Source: JANSXG01 sp024743075 (GTDB taxonomy: Bacteria > Planctomycetota > Phycisphaerae > Phycisphaerales > UBA1924). Taken from it: a DNA stretch of 64,000 nt. The notes under the pieces are model-generated. The model was not told the origin of the DNA. It made no database searches and saw only the letters and a list, made by a program, of their open reading frames with translations. Shown piece after piece: positions 9,467 through 18,500 of this stretch; the first letter of the stretch is position 1, and every line of letters starts with the position of its first letter. The stretch spans positions 2,976,001-3,040,000 of the forward strand of contig CP159477.1 in the NCBI GenBank assembly GCA_042140185.1, written 5' to 3'. Made by a program: the position numbers and the translations under genes.

Positions 9467-11416
9467 TTGCCCCGCCCAACGACCAAGCCAGCGACACCCC
9501 AGACTGACGACGCGCCGGAGGAACCCTCCCTCGGTGTGCTCGTGCTGCTGCGCCGGATCATGGCACTCGCCTGGGACCACAAGTACAGCGCGATCCCCGT
9601 CCTGATCGTCACGGTGGCAACGCAGTTGCTCATGCTCGCCAGCGCCATCGGCCAGGGCCTGGCAATCGATGTCATCCGCGCCACCGCCGACCAGAACGCG
9701 CCCGAGCCGAGTTGGCCGCTGGGCATCCAGCCTCCGGCATCGTGGAGCTTCACCGCGACGATCGCGTCGATCGGCGCGGTCGTCCTCCTGCTCTCGATCG
9801 TCTCCGGTGCCGGGCGCTTTGCCCAAAGATACACCGACGAGTGGTTCAGCCAGCGCTGCGTGATCGACCTGCGCACACGCCTTTACCGCAAGCTCCAGCG
9901 CCTCGACTTCAGTTTCTTCGACGACCACGACACCGGGCAGGTCATCAACCGCTTCACGTCCGATGTGCAGGCGGTGCGGGCGTTCATGCAGGGCGTCATG
10001 ATTCGATTGGTCATCGCGCTGGTCACGCTCGGCGTCTTCCTGGTGTTCATGCTCCGCGAGAGCGCGCTGCTCACGGTGGTCTGCATGGTGGCGCTGCCGA
10101 TCCAGTTCATCGTGATCTGGCACTACGGACGATCCACCAAGCCGAAGTTCAAGGTCCAGGCCGAACTCGTGGACGGGCTGATCCACAAGCTGCAGGAAGC
10201 GATCGCCGGCATCCGCGTGATCCGGGCCTTCGGCAGGGCCCGGGAGCAGACCGCCGGTTTCGATGAGGCCGCCGCCGAAGCCCGCGACCAGCGGATCCGC
10301 CTCTCCAAATCCGTCGGCACGCACATCCCGATGATCCAGGCCGGGGGCATGCTCACCGCCGCCGTGCTCCTCGGCGTCGGCGGTTGGCTCGTACTCCAGA
10401 ACCAGCAGGCCGCCGAGGCCGCGGCCGCTTCGGGGGGCGTGCGCGCCAGCGATGTCGGCATCACGCTCGGCGCGCTCTGGGTCTTCCGAAGCCTGCTGCT
10501 CCAGCTCTCGGGCCAAGTCGAGACCATTATCTTTGTCTTCGCTCAGGCCCCCGAGGCCTTCGCCGGCGCTGACCGGATCTTCGGCTTCCTCGACGAGAAG
10601 GTCCGCATCGATCAGCCTTCGCGCCCGGTCGACGCGGCGCGACCGAAGGGCGAGATCACATTCGAGAACGTCGGTTTCGCGTACCCCGACGGGCCACCGG
10701 TGCTTGAGAATGTCAGTTTCACCATCCACCCGGGCGAAACCGTGGCGATCGTCGGGCGCACCGGCTCGGGTAAGTCGACGCTGCTCTCGCTTATCGCACG
10801 CTTTCACGACCCGACCGAGGGACGCGTGCTTCTGGACGGCGTCGAGGTCCGCGAGTGGTCGCTCGACGCGCTCCGCGGCCATCTCGGCTATGTCTTCCAA
10901 GAGACGTTCCTGTTCTCCAACACGGTTCACAACAACGTCGCCTTCGGCCCGGTCCAGCTCGAGCGCGACGCGGTCCGCGCAGCAACCGACGCCGCCCAGG
11001 CCACAGACTTCATCAACGAACTCGACGGCGGCTTCGACACGATCATCGGCGAACGCGGCATGGACCTCTCCGGCGGCCAGCGCCAGCGGCTCACCATCGC
11101 CAGAGCACTCGCCAACGACCCGAAAATCCTCATCCTCGACGACGCACTGACCGCTGTGGACCCGATCACCGAGACGAGGATCCAGAAGGCCCTCGACCCG
11201 CTGCGCCGCGATCGCACGACCATCATCGTGGCCCACCGCCTCTCGACGCTGCGCCGCGCCGATCGCATCGTCGTGCTCGACGCCGGGCGTGTCGTCGGCG
11301 TCGGCACGCACCGCGAATTGATGTCTGAGAAGGGCCACTACCGCGAGGCCGCGCTCATCCAGCTCGCCATGGACGAACACCCCGATGCCGAACCGGCGGA
11401 AGGGGGTCGCCAGTGA
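9467..11416 (+). CDS. ABC exporter half-transporter, degenerate-site subunit
   Basis: This is a 649-residue MsbA/MDR-type half exporter with a six-helix permease domain (about 30-340) and an ATPase domain (about 375-610). I see Walker A GRTGSGKST (about 430), Q-loop GYVFQETFLF, signature LSGGQRQR (about 534), Walker B ILILDDAL and H-loop VAHRLST. The residue after the Walker B Asp is Asp instead of catalytic Glu, so this subunit's own ATP site should hydrolyse poorly. The start is taken as the TTG at 9467; an ATG at 9560 has no ribosome site and would trim the conserved N-terminus. The stop overlaps the next gene's GTG by four bases, so the two subunits are coupled and probably heterodimerise. 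The substrate is unknown. Confidence 0.9.
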   Translation: MPRPTTKPATPQTDDAPEEPSLGVLVLLRRIMALAWDHKYSAIPVLIVTVATQLLMLASAIGQGLAIDVIRATADQNAPEPSWPLGIQPPASWSFTATIASIGAVVLLLSIVSGAGRFAQRYTDEWFSQRCVIDLRTRLYRKLQRLDFSFFDDHDTGQVINRFTSDVQAVRAFMQGVMIRLVIALVTLGVFLVFMLRESALLTVVCMVALPIQFIVIWHYGRSTKPKFKVQAELVDGLIHKLQEAIAGIRVIRAFGRAREQTAGFDEAAAEARDQRIRLSKSVGTHIPMIQAGGMLTAAVLLGVGGWLVLQNQQAAEAAAASGGVRASDVGITLGALWVFRSLLLQLSGQVETIIFVFAQAPEAFAGADRIFGFLDEKVRIDQPSRPVDAARPKGEITFENVGFAYPDGPPVLENVSFTIHPGETVAIVGRTGSGKSTLLSLIARFHDPTEGRVLLDGVEVREWSLDALRGHLGYVFQETFLFSNTVHNNVAFGPVQLERDAVRAATDAAQATDFINELDGGFDTIIGERGMDLSGGQRQRLTIARALANDPKILILDDALTAVDPITETRIQKALDPLRRDRTTIIVAHRLSTLRRADRIVVLDAGRVVGVGTHRELMSEKGHYREAALIQLAMDEHPDAEPAEGGRQ

Positions 11417-13323
11417 AAGACCGCGCCGACCCGATCCCCGAGCCCAAGGACTCGAACGAGCACCGTCTCGACAGCCGGGAAGCCGCGAAGAGTCTCGTGG
11501 CCGCACCGACCGTCGCCGAGCAGCAGGGTGAGAAGTACCGGCCCATCGATTGGGTCATCACGCGCCGTCTGCTCAAGTACATGCTGCGCTACCCCGGCTT
11601 GCAGACCGCCATCGCCATCTACGCGGTGATGCTCGCCTTTATCACGCTCGGGGTGCCGTATGTGCTCACGGAGACCATCCGCTACACCATCGATCAGCCC
11701 CAGCTCTGGCGCGACCTCACCGGTCGCGAACCGGTCGACGGCATCGTGCTCGGCGCGAGCATCATCGCCGGCCTCGCGGTGGCGTACTACATCGTCATGG
11801 CCATCCGCATCATCGCGGTGAACAAGCTTGCCGAGCGCGTCATCTTCGACCTGCGACACGACATCTTCGCCCACCTGCACCGAATCGACATCAGCTACTT
11901 CGACCGCACCAAGCTCGGTCGAATCCTGTCGCGCGGCACGAGCGATGTGAACGCGGTCCGCAACGCCGTCGCGCAGATCATCCCGCGTGTGCTCATCCAC
12001 GGGCTGGAAATCGTCGGCTGCTTCGCCGCGATGATCTGGTACGACTGGGTGCTGGCGCTGGTCATCTCGATCCTCGCGCCGATGCTCTACTTCATCAACA
12101 ACCACTTCCGCCGTCGCATGGGCGAGGCCTACCGGCGCGTGCAGGAGTCGTTCAGCAGGATCACCTCGAACCTCGCCGAGACCGTCAGCGGCATCCGCGT
12201 CACACAGGCCTTCGCGCGCGAGCCCGAGAACGAACGCATGTTCGTGTCGCTGCTCGACAAGCACCGGCGCGTCAACATGTTCGCCGCTCGCGAGCACGGT
12301 CTCTACATCCCCCTGTTCGACCTCGCCGCCCAGATCACCGCGGTCATCGTGCTCGTCGTCGGCGCGTACCGCATCGAGTCGGGCGCGATGACCATCTCCG
12401 ACATGCTCGGGTTCCTCTTCTTCAGCGGCGTGTTCTTCATCTCCGTCGTGATCCTCGCCGAGCTCTACAACACAACCCTCCAGGCGATGGCCGGCGGCGA
12501 GCGGATCTTCCGCCTGCTCGATAACCAGCCGAATGTCGTTGATGGGCCGGACGCCCAGCCGCTCCCGAAGTCAGATCGCGGCGCCCGCATCGAGTTCGAG
12601 AACACCCGCTTCGCCTACAACGCCGACAGCCAGGTACTCCGAGGCATCTCCTTTGAGGCCAAGCCGGGCGAGACCGTCGCGCTCGTCGGACACACCGGCG
12701 CGGGCAAGACCACCGTCGTGAACCTTATTTCTCGCTTCTACGACCGAACCGGCGGCAACGTCCGCATCGACGACACACCCATCGAGAAGATCACCCTCGA
12801 ATCGCTGCGGTCCATCCTCGGGCTGGTCCCGCAGGACAACTTCCTGTTCGCCGGCACCGTCGCCGACAACGTCCGCTTCGGGCGTCCCGATGCGACCGAC
12901 GACGAAGTCCGAGGCGCCTGCGCCGACCTCGACTGCCTCGACATCCTGGAGTCGCTGCCGAATGGCCTCGACACCGAAGTCGGCGAGCGGGGCACAAACC
13001 TCAGCCTCGGCCAGCGCCAGCTCGTGTGCTTCGCCCGCGCCATGATCGCCCGCCCGCGCATCCTCATCCTCGACGAGGCCACCTCGGCGGTGGACACCTT
13101 TACCGAGTACCGCATCCAGAAGGCGCTCGAGCGCCTGATGGCCGAACGCACTTCCATCGTCGTCGCGCACCGTCTGAGCACGGTGAAGAACGCGGACCGG
13201 ATCGTCGTACTCGACCACGGCGAGATCGTTGAACAGGGCACCCACGATGAGTTGATCGAGCGGGGCGGGCCGTACAAAGACCTCTACGCCCAGTTCATCA
13301 AGCTCAACACCGACGAAGACTGA
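11413..13323 (+). CDS. ABC exporter half-transporter, partner subunit
   Basis: This is a 636-residue partner of the preceding half exporter, starting at a GTG that overlaps its stop. An N-terminal cytoplasmic extension of about 50 residues leads into six membrane helices. The ATPase domain has Walker A GHTGAGKTT (about 425), Q-loop LVPQDNFLF, signature LSLGQRQ (about 529) and a canonical Walker B ILILDEATSAVD with catalytic Glu. Its signature motif (LSLGQ, not LSGGQ) would face the defective Walker B of the partner. The two proteins therefore make one good and one degenerate site, as in TM287/288 and BmrCD. The substrate is unknown. Confidence 0.9.
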   Translation: MKDRADPIPEPKDSNEHRLDSREAAKSLVAAPTVAEQQGEKYRPIDWVITRRLLKYMLRYPGLQTAIAIYAVMLAFITLGVPYVLTETIRYTIDQPQLWRDLTGREPVDGIVLGASIIAGLAVAYYIVMAIRIIAVNKLAERVIFDLRHDIFAHLHRIDISYFDRTKLGRILSRGTSDVNAVRNAVAQIIPRVLIHGLEIVGCFAAMIWYDWVLALVISILAPMLYFINNHFRRRMGEAYRRVQESFSRITSNLAETVSGIRVTQAFAREPENERMFVSLLDKHRRVNMFAAREHGLYIPLFDLAAQITAVIVLVVGAYRIESGAMTISDMLGFLFFSGVFFISVVILAELYNTTLQAMAGGERIFRLLDNQPNVVDGPDAQPLPKSDRGARIEFENTRFAYNADSQVLRGISFEAKPGETVALVGHTGAGKTTVVNLISRFYDRTGGNVRIDDTPIEKITLESLRSILGLVPQDNFLFAGTVADNVRFGRPDATDDEVRGACADLDCLDILESLPNGLDTEVGERGTNLSLGQRQLVCFARAMIARPRILILDEATSAVDTFTEYRIQKALERLMAERTSIVVAHRLSTVKNADRIVVLDHGEIVEQGTHDELIERGGPYKDLYAQFIKLNTDED

Positions 13324-13327
13324 TCGG

Positions 13328-14836
13328 TCAGCCGGTCAGCTGAACTTCCAACCGGCGCGCAATCCGAAGCAGGCGGGCATCCTCGAACGCCGGACCGATC
13401 AACTGCACACCGATCGGGAGGCGCTTGCCCTCGAGCTCGGCGTGACCAGCAGGAACACTAATCGCCGGGAGCCCCGCGAGGTTCGCCGCGACGGTGTAGA
13501 GGTCCTCGCGATACATCAGCGCCGGGTCGTCCATCTTTTCACCGATCCGGAACGCCGGACCCGTCGTCGTCGGCATCAGCACCGCGTGACATCCCGGCCC
13601 GGGATCGGTCGCGAACAGCGTGGCGAACTCCTGCTGTACGAGCCGACGCATCTTCATCGCGCGGCTGTAGTACGCGTCGTAGTAACCCGACGAAAGCGTG
13701 TGCGTGCCGAGCATGATGCGGCGCTGCACCTCCGCGCCAAACCCCTCGCTGCGCGACCGGGCCATGAGATCCTCGATGCTCGATGACCGGTCGATCGAAG
13801 CTCGGTGCCCGTATCGAACGCCGTCGTAGCGAGCGAGGTTCGAGCTCGCCTCCGCAGGGGCGACGATGTAGTAGGCCGGCACCGACTGGTGCACATGCTT
13901 GAACTCGACGTCGATGACCTCCGCCCCGATCGACCGGAATGACTCGATCGCGCGATCCAGCGCCGCGTTGACCGACGGATCGTTCGCTTCATCACGCGAC
14001 TGCACCGGCACGCCGATGCGCAGGCCATCCAGCGGCAGATCGATCGAATCGAGAACCGACCCGGCACGCCGGGTCGAGCAGGTCGAGTCCAGCGCATCCG
14101 CACCGCTTATCACCTCCAGCGCCAGCGCGGCGTCCTCCACCGTCCGAGCCATCGGCCCCACGCAGTCCAGCGAACTCGCGTACGCCACCAGCCCCCAGCG
14201 CGACACACGGCCGTAACTCGGCTTGAAGCCGACCGTCCCGGTCAGAGCAGCCGGCTGGCGAACGCTCCCGCCCGTATCGCTCCCGAGCGCGAGGGCCACC
14301 ATGCCCGACGCGAGCGCCGCGGCGCACCCGCTGCTGCTCCCACCCGGCACCCGTTCCTCATCGTGCGGGTTCCGCGTGACACCGAAGTGGCAGTGCTCGC
14401 CCGAGGAGCCCATGCCGAACTCGTCCATGTTCGCCGTACCGACAACGATCGCGTCCTCATCGAGCAGTCGCTGCACCGCCGTCGCGGTGTACGGCGACCG
14501 ATACCCCGCCAGCATGCGTGAGCCGCAGGCGGTCGTCGGCGATTCATCGCCGCTGCCATAATCCGAGCGCAGGCACAGGTTGTCTTTGATCGCAACCGGA
14601 ACACCGGCGAGCCGACCAACCGATTCTCCCGACGCGAGGCGTTGGTCGAGAGCTCTGGCTCGATCGCAAGCCGTTTCGTGGTACACCGCCCGCAGCGCGT
14701 TCAGCCGTGGATTCTGGTCGTCGATGCGCAAGAGGAACGTTTCGACCACATCGTGTGCGCGCCGTTCGCCCGCAGACACCGCACGCGCGATCTCCGAGGC
14801 CGACCACTGATACAGCGGACGCTCGACCACCGTCAC
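13328..14836 (-). CDS. gatA: Asp-tRNA(Asn)/Glu-tRNA(Gln) amidotransferase subunit A
   Basis: GatA releases ammonia from glutamine for transamidation of misacylated Glu-tRNA(Gln) and Asp-tRNA(Asn). At 502 residues it has normal family length. The amidase-signature triad is visible: Lys84 in VAIKDNLC, the cis-Ser in VPGGSSSG (about 167) and the nucleophile Ser191 in GSDTGGSVRQPA. The GFKPSYGRVSRWGLVAYASS segment is typical of GatA rather than general amidases. It overlaps gatC by four bases (ATGA), so the two are one operon transcribed from gatC. gatB is not in this window. Confidence 0.95.
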   Translation of the reverse strand: MTVVERPLYQWSASEIARAVSAGERRAHDVVETFLLRIDDQNPRLNALRAVYHETACDRARALDQRLASGESVGRLAGVPVAIKDNLCLRSDYGSGDESPTTACGSRMLAGYRSPYTATAVQRLLDEDAIVVGTANMDEFGMGSSGEHCHFGVTRNPHDEERVPGGSSSGCAAALASGMVALALGSDTGGSVRQPAALTGTVGFKPSYGRVSRWGLVAYASSLDCVGPMARTVEDAALALEVISGADALDSTCSTRRAGSVLDSIDLPLDGLRIGVPVQSRDEANDPSVNAALDRAIESFRSIGAEVIDVEFKHVHQSVPAYYIVAPAEASSNLARYDGVRYGHRASIDRSSSIEDLMARSRSEGFGAEVQRRIMLGTHTLSSGYYDAYYSRAMKMRRLVQQEFATLFATDPGPGCHAVLMPTTTGPAFRIGEKMDDPALMYREDLYTVAANLAGLPAISVPAGHAELEGKRLPIGVQLIGPAFEDARLLRIARRLEVQLTG

Positions 14837-15180
14837 GCTCCCCCGTCGCCGAACACCTTCGGGACGACGAAGAAGCCGTCGTCGACCATCGGCCCGATCT
14901 CATCGATCACGGAACGGTCGAGCATGACGCCGGGCACGTCCGGGTCGAGCCGCACTTGAGGGTGACTTTCCGCGTCCGCGGGAGCCGCCATCGGTCGCAA
15001 ACCCTCCGCGTCCACCTCCTTGAGAGCCGAGGCCCAGGCGAGCACATCGCCGAGTTCCCGCCGGTACCGTTCGACCTGCTCGTCGGTCGGCATAAGGCGT
15101 GCCAAACGCGCCACGCGGCGCACTCCGTCTGCGCTAATGGCCGATCCGTCCAGAGATGAGGGTTCAATCCCGTTCGACAT
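14833..15180 (-). CDS. gatC: Asp-tRNA(Asn)/Glu-tRNA(Gln) amidotransferase subunit C
   Basis: This is a 115-residue protein and the first gene of the gatC-gatA pair. GatC is the small subunit that wraps GatA and stabilises its interface with GatB. Family features are the N-terminal helices VRRVARLARLMPTDEQVERY and ELGDVLAWASALKEVD, an extended linker with RLDPDVPG, and the C-terminal GFFVVPKVFGDGG, which matches the usual FxVPKVV ending. The start at 15180 leaves a slightly long N-terminus. Confidence 0.92.
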   Translation of the reverse strand: MSNGIEPSSLDGSAISADGVRRVARLARLMPTDEQVERYRRELGDVLAWASALKEVDAEGLRPMAAPADAESHPQVRLDPDVPGVMLDRSVIDEIGPMVDDGFFVVPKVFGDGGA

Positions 15181-15327
15181 CGAGACCGAGAATAGCCGCG
15201 ACGCTCGTACTTCGCGACGGATCGCGCTCCCTCAATCGATCCGCGTTAGCATGACCGGCCGCGGCACACGGCGCCGCCTGAAACCGACCCCCGCGCCGGG
15301 CGAAAGCCCGTTGTATGGAGTTTCCCG

Positions 15328-16254
15328 ATGCTTCCCAAGCCCCCGCCCCGCGAGAGCGGACTCGGATTCCTTCTCATCCCGCCATTCCGCGTCCAGGGCA
15401 CTTCCGTCGCCGGCGAACAGACCTGCGTCATGGTGCCCGAGCTCGACATCTGCTTCGACATGGGCAACTGCCCCAGAGCGTCGCTCGCGTCGAAGTTCCT
15501 CGCCATCTCACACGGGCATATGGACCACATCGGCGGTCTCGCGTACTGGTGCAGCCAGCGCAATTTCCAGGGCATGGGTCCCGGCACGATCGTCTGCTCG
15601 ACCGCCATCGCGCCCGCCATCGAGACCATGCTCAAGGGCTATCGCGACCTCGAGGGCCAGAAGATGCCCTACGAACTCATCGCGCTCGATCCCGAGCGGT
15701 CCATCGAGATCAAGAACAACACGCATCTCCGCATCTTCGATCTGGAACACACCTCCCCCGCTTCCGGGTACTGCATCGTGGAGAAGCGATCGAAGCTCCG
15801 TGAAGACCTCGTCGGACTGCCGCAGGAAAAGCTGCGCGAACTCAAAGATCGTGGCGAACAGATCACCCGGACGCTCGAAGTTCCCCTTGTTTCCTACCTG
15901 AGCGACACGGCACCCGGCGCGTCGATGCTGCGCGAGGATGTGCGCAAGTCGCAGATCGTGATCGCCGAATGCACGTTTGTGGAACCGGATCACGGCGATC
16001 GCGCGAGAATAGGTAAACACCTTCACCTGAGCCATATCATCGAGTGGCTCCCGGTCCTGCAGTGCCAGAAGTTGGTCCTCATCCACCTGTCGCGCCGTTC
16101 CAACATCGCGCAGGCTCGAAAACAACTTCGGCAGGCTGTCAAGCCGGAACTCGCAGAGAAAGTCGAATTTCTCATGGACTTTCGAGCAAACCGCGCGCGC
16201 TACGAGCAGCAGGTCGCGGAAGCGGAGAAACTCGAACACGCACGCGCCACCTGA
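15328..16254 (+). CDS. RNase Z-like metallo-beta-lactamase fold hydrolase
   Basis: This is a 308-residue metallo-hydrolase. The zinc motif HGHMDHIGG lies near residue 63, and further ligand candidates are the Asp in YLSDTAPGA, the acidic segment ECTFVEPDH and the histidines in HLHLSHI. The Asp-Thr-rich strand and the spacing resemble RNase Z (tRNA 3-prime processing) and the related MBL subgroup without the beta-CASP domain. The usual RNase Z exosite for tRNA is not obvious, so the substrate is open. A GGAG lies 12 bases before the start. It is divergent from gatC and directly upstream of the dnaA promoter region. Confidence 0.82.
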   Translation: MLPKPPPRESGLGFLLIPPFRVQGTSVAGEQTCVMVPELDICFDMGNCPRASLASKFLAISHGHMDHIGGLAYWCSQRNFQGMGPGTIVCSTAIAPAIETMLKGYRDLEGQKMPYELIALDPERSIEIKNNTHLRIFDLEHTSPASGYCIVEKRSKLREDLVGLPQEKLRELKDRGEQITRTLEVPLVSYLSDTAPGASMLREDVRKSQIVIAECTFVEPDHGDRARIGKHLHLSHIIEWLPVLQCQKLVLIHLSRRSNIAQARKQLRQAVKPELAEKVEFLMDFRANRARYEQQVAEAEKLEHARAT

Positions 16255-16304
16255 TCAAAGCGCTCTGTTTTTCTCGGCACGATCGCGAATCACAATCTCT
16301 CCTG

Positions 16305-16334
16305 TTGACAGCGCGCGTTGCGCGTCTGTAATTT
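16305..16334 (+). promoter_or_regulatory. Predicted sigma-70 promoter of dnaA
   Basis: TTGACA at 16305-16310 is a perfect -35 box. After an 18-base spacer comes TAATTT at 16329-16334, a fair -10 box. Transcription would start near 16341 and leave a leader of about 175 bases before the dnaA ATG. The spacer is a GC-rich partial palindrome (GCGCGCGTTGCGCG) that could form structure. No DnaA box was found next to it, so autoregulation cannot be argued from sequence. Confidence 0.55.
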
Positions 16335-16515
16335 TCGCGGTCCCGAGCGCTCGCGCCCGGGACTGGTGGATTTCCCAAAGTCCCTCAACGCTCTTCGGCC
16401 CGGTGTGGCAACCGTGAAGTTCGCCGGAGTTCTGCGCACGAGGGATCGACGGAAATGTGGACGCTGACCTCACCGCTGCACCGGGCCCCGACCGGCCCGT
16501 GAAAGGCGCTGTTCG

Positions 16516-17964
16516 ATGACGAACCCCGACCACACGGTCTGGACGGATGTGCTCGGCTACATGACCGCGCACCACCCGGACAAGTGCCGTCAGTGGTTCA
16601 ATGATCTCCAGCCTCTCGGAACCCACGGCGGCGTGCTCAGCGTCCGTACGACCTCCGACATCCATAACCGTTACCTGCAGCGCAACTGCTCCGAGGACTT
16701 TTCCGAGGCCCTGCAGTCGGTCACCGGTCGGTTGCTTTCTGTTCGATTCCTCGGACCCAACGAAGAACCCGAGCACTCCGCGCCGGGTCGCCCGCTCAGT
16801 TCCATGAACGGGTCGCAGAGCACGAGTGCTCAACCCCTGGACGCGTCCGACGTCATGCCCCCCAGCGCTTCCCGTCAGCCCCGCCCGGTCCATCGCCCGA
16901 CGCTGCGAGACTCCAACACCGAGCGTCCGTACAACGACTCGCTCGTCATCAACCCGGACTCGTCGTTCGAGAACTTCGTCGAGGGCCCGGAGAACCGTCT
17001 GGCCCTCGCTGCCTCCAAGGCGGTCGCCGAAGCCCCCGGAGCCGCGTACAACCCGCTGTTCATCCACGGCGGGGTGGGGCTCGGGAAAAGCCACCTGCTC
17101 CAGGCGATCTGCCTGCGCATGCTCGATCGCGAGCGGACACCCAAGATCCACTACGTGTCCTGTGAGGCCTTCTCGACCGAGTTCTTCCAGGCCGTCGAAG
17201 CCAATCAGATGATCGACTTCCGCCACCGCTTCCGCGATGTGGACGTCCTGGTCATCGACGACATCCACTTCCTCGCCGAACGCGAGCGGACTCAGGAAGA
17301 GTTCTTCCACACCTTCAACGCCCTGTACCAGAACGGACGCCAGATCATCCTTTCGTCCGACGCCGCCCCGCACGAGATACCCCACCTCGAAGCACGCCTC
17401 GTCAGCCGCTTCCAGTCCGGCCTCGTCGTCGACATCAAGCCCCCCTCCTACGAGACCCGCGTCCAGATCGCCAAGCGCAAGGCCATGATCCGGGGCCTCA
17501 AACTCGACGAGTCGGTTGCGTGCTACATCGCCGGCAAGATCACCACGAACATCCGGGAAATCGAGGGCGCCATCACCCGTGTCCAGATGCAGCACCTCGC
17601 CGACCGGCGCCCGGTGGACACCGATCTGGCCCGCATCGCCCTCGAGGGCTCCATCGCCGAGGTGAAGCCCGAGGTCACCATCACCGGCATCATCGACGCC
17701 GTGGTGGGCCACTACGGCGTCAAACTGACCGACTTGCAGTCCAAGCGGCGCCAGAAATCGATCGCCCGTCCCCGCCAGGTCTGCATGTACCTCGCCCGAC
17801 GGCACACGCGATACTCCCTCGAAGAGATCGGCGGGTACTTCGGCGGACGCGACCACACCACCGTCATGCACGCCGTCAAGACGATCGAGAAGCAGCGCGA
17901 CCTCGATGCCGAGCTCGACCGGGTCATCGACTCACTGGAACGTCACTTCGCCGCCGGCGCCTGA
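16516..17964 (+). CDS. dnaA: Chromosomal replication initiator protein DnaA
   Basis: DnaA binds DnaA boxes at the origin and melts it in an ATP-dependent manner. The 482-residue protein has all four domains. Domain I is at 1-75. A Ser/Pro-rich linker covers about 80-150. The AAA+ domain has Walker A FIHGGVGLGKSHLL (about 184) and Walker B VLVIDDIHFLAERERTQEEF (about 245). The C-terminal DNA-binding domain has KSIARPRQVCMYLARR and the DnaA signature YFGGRDHTTVMHAVKTIE (about 444). The start follows a GAAAGGCG segment. It is transcribed toward the gene-free region that I call a probable origin. Confidence 0.97.
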   Translation: MTNPDHTVWTDVLGYMTAHHPDKCRQWFNDLQPLGTHGGVLSVRTTSDIHNRYLQRNCSEDFSEALQSVTGRLLSVRFLGPNEEPEHSAPGRPLSSMNGSQSTSAQPLDASDVMPPSASRQPRPVHRPTLRDSNTERPYNDSLVINPDSSFENFVEGPENRLALAASKAVAEAPGAAYNPLFIHGGVGLGKSHLLQAICLRMLDRERTPKIHYVSCEAFSTEFFQAVEANQMIDFRHRFRDVDVLVIDDIHFLAERERTQEEFFHTFNALYQNGRQIILSSDAAPHEIPHLEARLVSRFQSGLVVDIKPPSYETRVQIAKRKAMIRGLKLDESVACYIAGKITTNIREIEGAITRVQMQHLADRRPVDTDLARIALEGSIAEVKPEVTITGIIDAVVGHYGVKLTDLQSKRRQKSIARPRQVCMYLARRHTRYSLEEIGGYFGGRDHTTVMHAVKTIEKQRDLDAELDRVIDSLERHFAAGA

Positions 17965-18500
17965 CTGCGAATCTCCAGAGATCCCGATCACACCGCAGGA
18001 TTTCGACGATTTCCTCGGCTTATCCACATTCTGCAGCGCGGCCGGACCGGGTGCGGCAGCACACAACCTCTGTGAAGATGGGGCAAGCCGAGAGCTTGTC
18101 GCGCGATCTGTGGAAAAGGTGTGAAGAAAGCGCCGTAATCGGGCGCATGTCTGTATCGCCGCGATCCCTGCCGGCAAACCCTCTCGCGCCGAGCGACAAC
18201 CCGCACGACAACTCCAACACCGGCCGACATTCTTCTGACAACTTGTTCGGCTTTGTGGAAAATCGATAAGTGTTTATGTGGAAGTAACTTGTGCCCATCG
18301 CATGGGTGGTGTCCACGAACTGACAGGGACAAGAGAGGGACGGAGAAGAGAAATAGAACAGAGGGGTTGGAAAGACCCGATCGCCTGACCCGACACTTGT
18401 GCTTGGCTCCGGACAACTCTGGCACGGAGCGAATCGACCCGGAATCCGTTCGATTGGAAATGTGCATAAGTTCGGACCATGAACCCGCCTTCATCTGGGC
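17965..18500. other. Probable replication origin (oriC) with DnaA boxes
   Basis: These 536 bases between dnaA and mutM hold no convincing gene. DnaA boxes matching TTWTNCACA exactly are at 18020-18028 (TTATCCACA, plus), 18109-18117 and 18254-18262 (TTTTCCACA, minus) and 18461-18469 (TTATGCACA, minus). A one-mismatch box (TTCTTCACA, minus) abuts the second at 18120-18128. A fifth exact match, TTATGCACA, sits just inside mutM at 18575-18583. The stretch around 18225-18290 is more AT-rich than its surroundings and could be the unwinding element. The position directly downstream of dnaA is the classic bacterial arrangement. Activity is inferred, not shown. Confidence 0.72.

Noticed and set aside
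9032..11506. An 824-residue minus-strand frame antisense to the first ABC transporter gene
   Set aside because: The plus-strand gene has complete ABC motifs. The minus-strand frame is a GC-rich shadow of low complexity.
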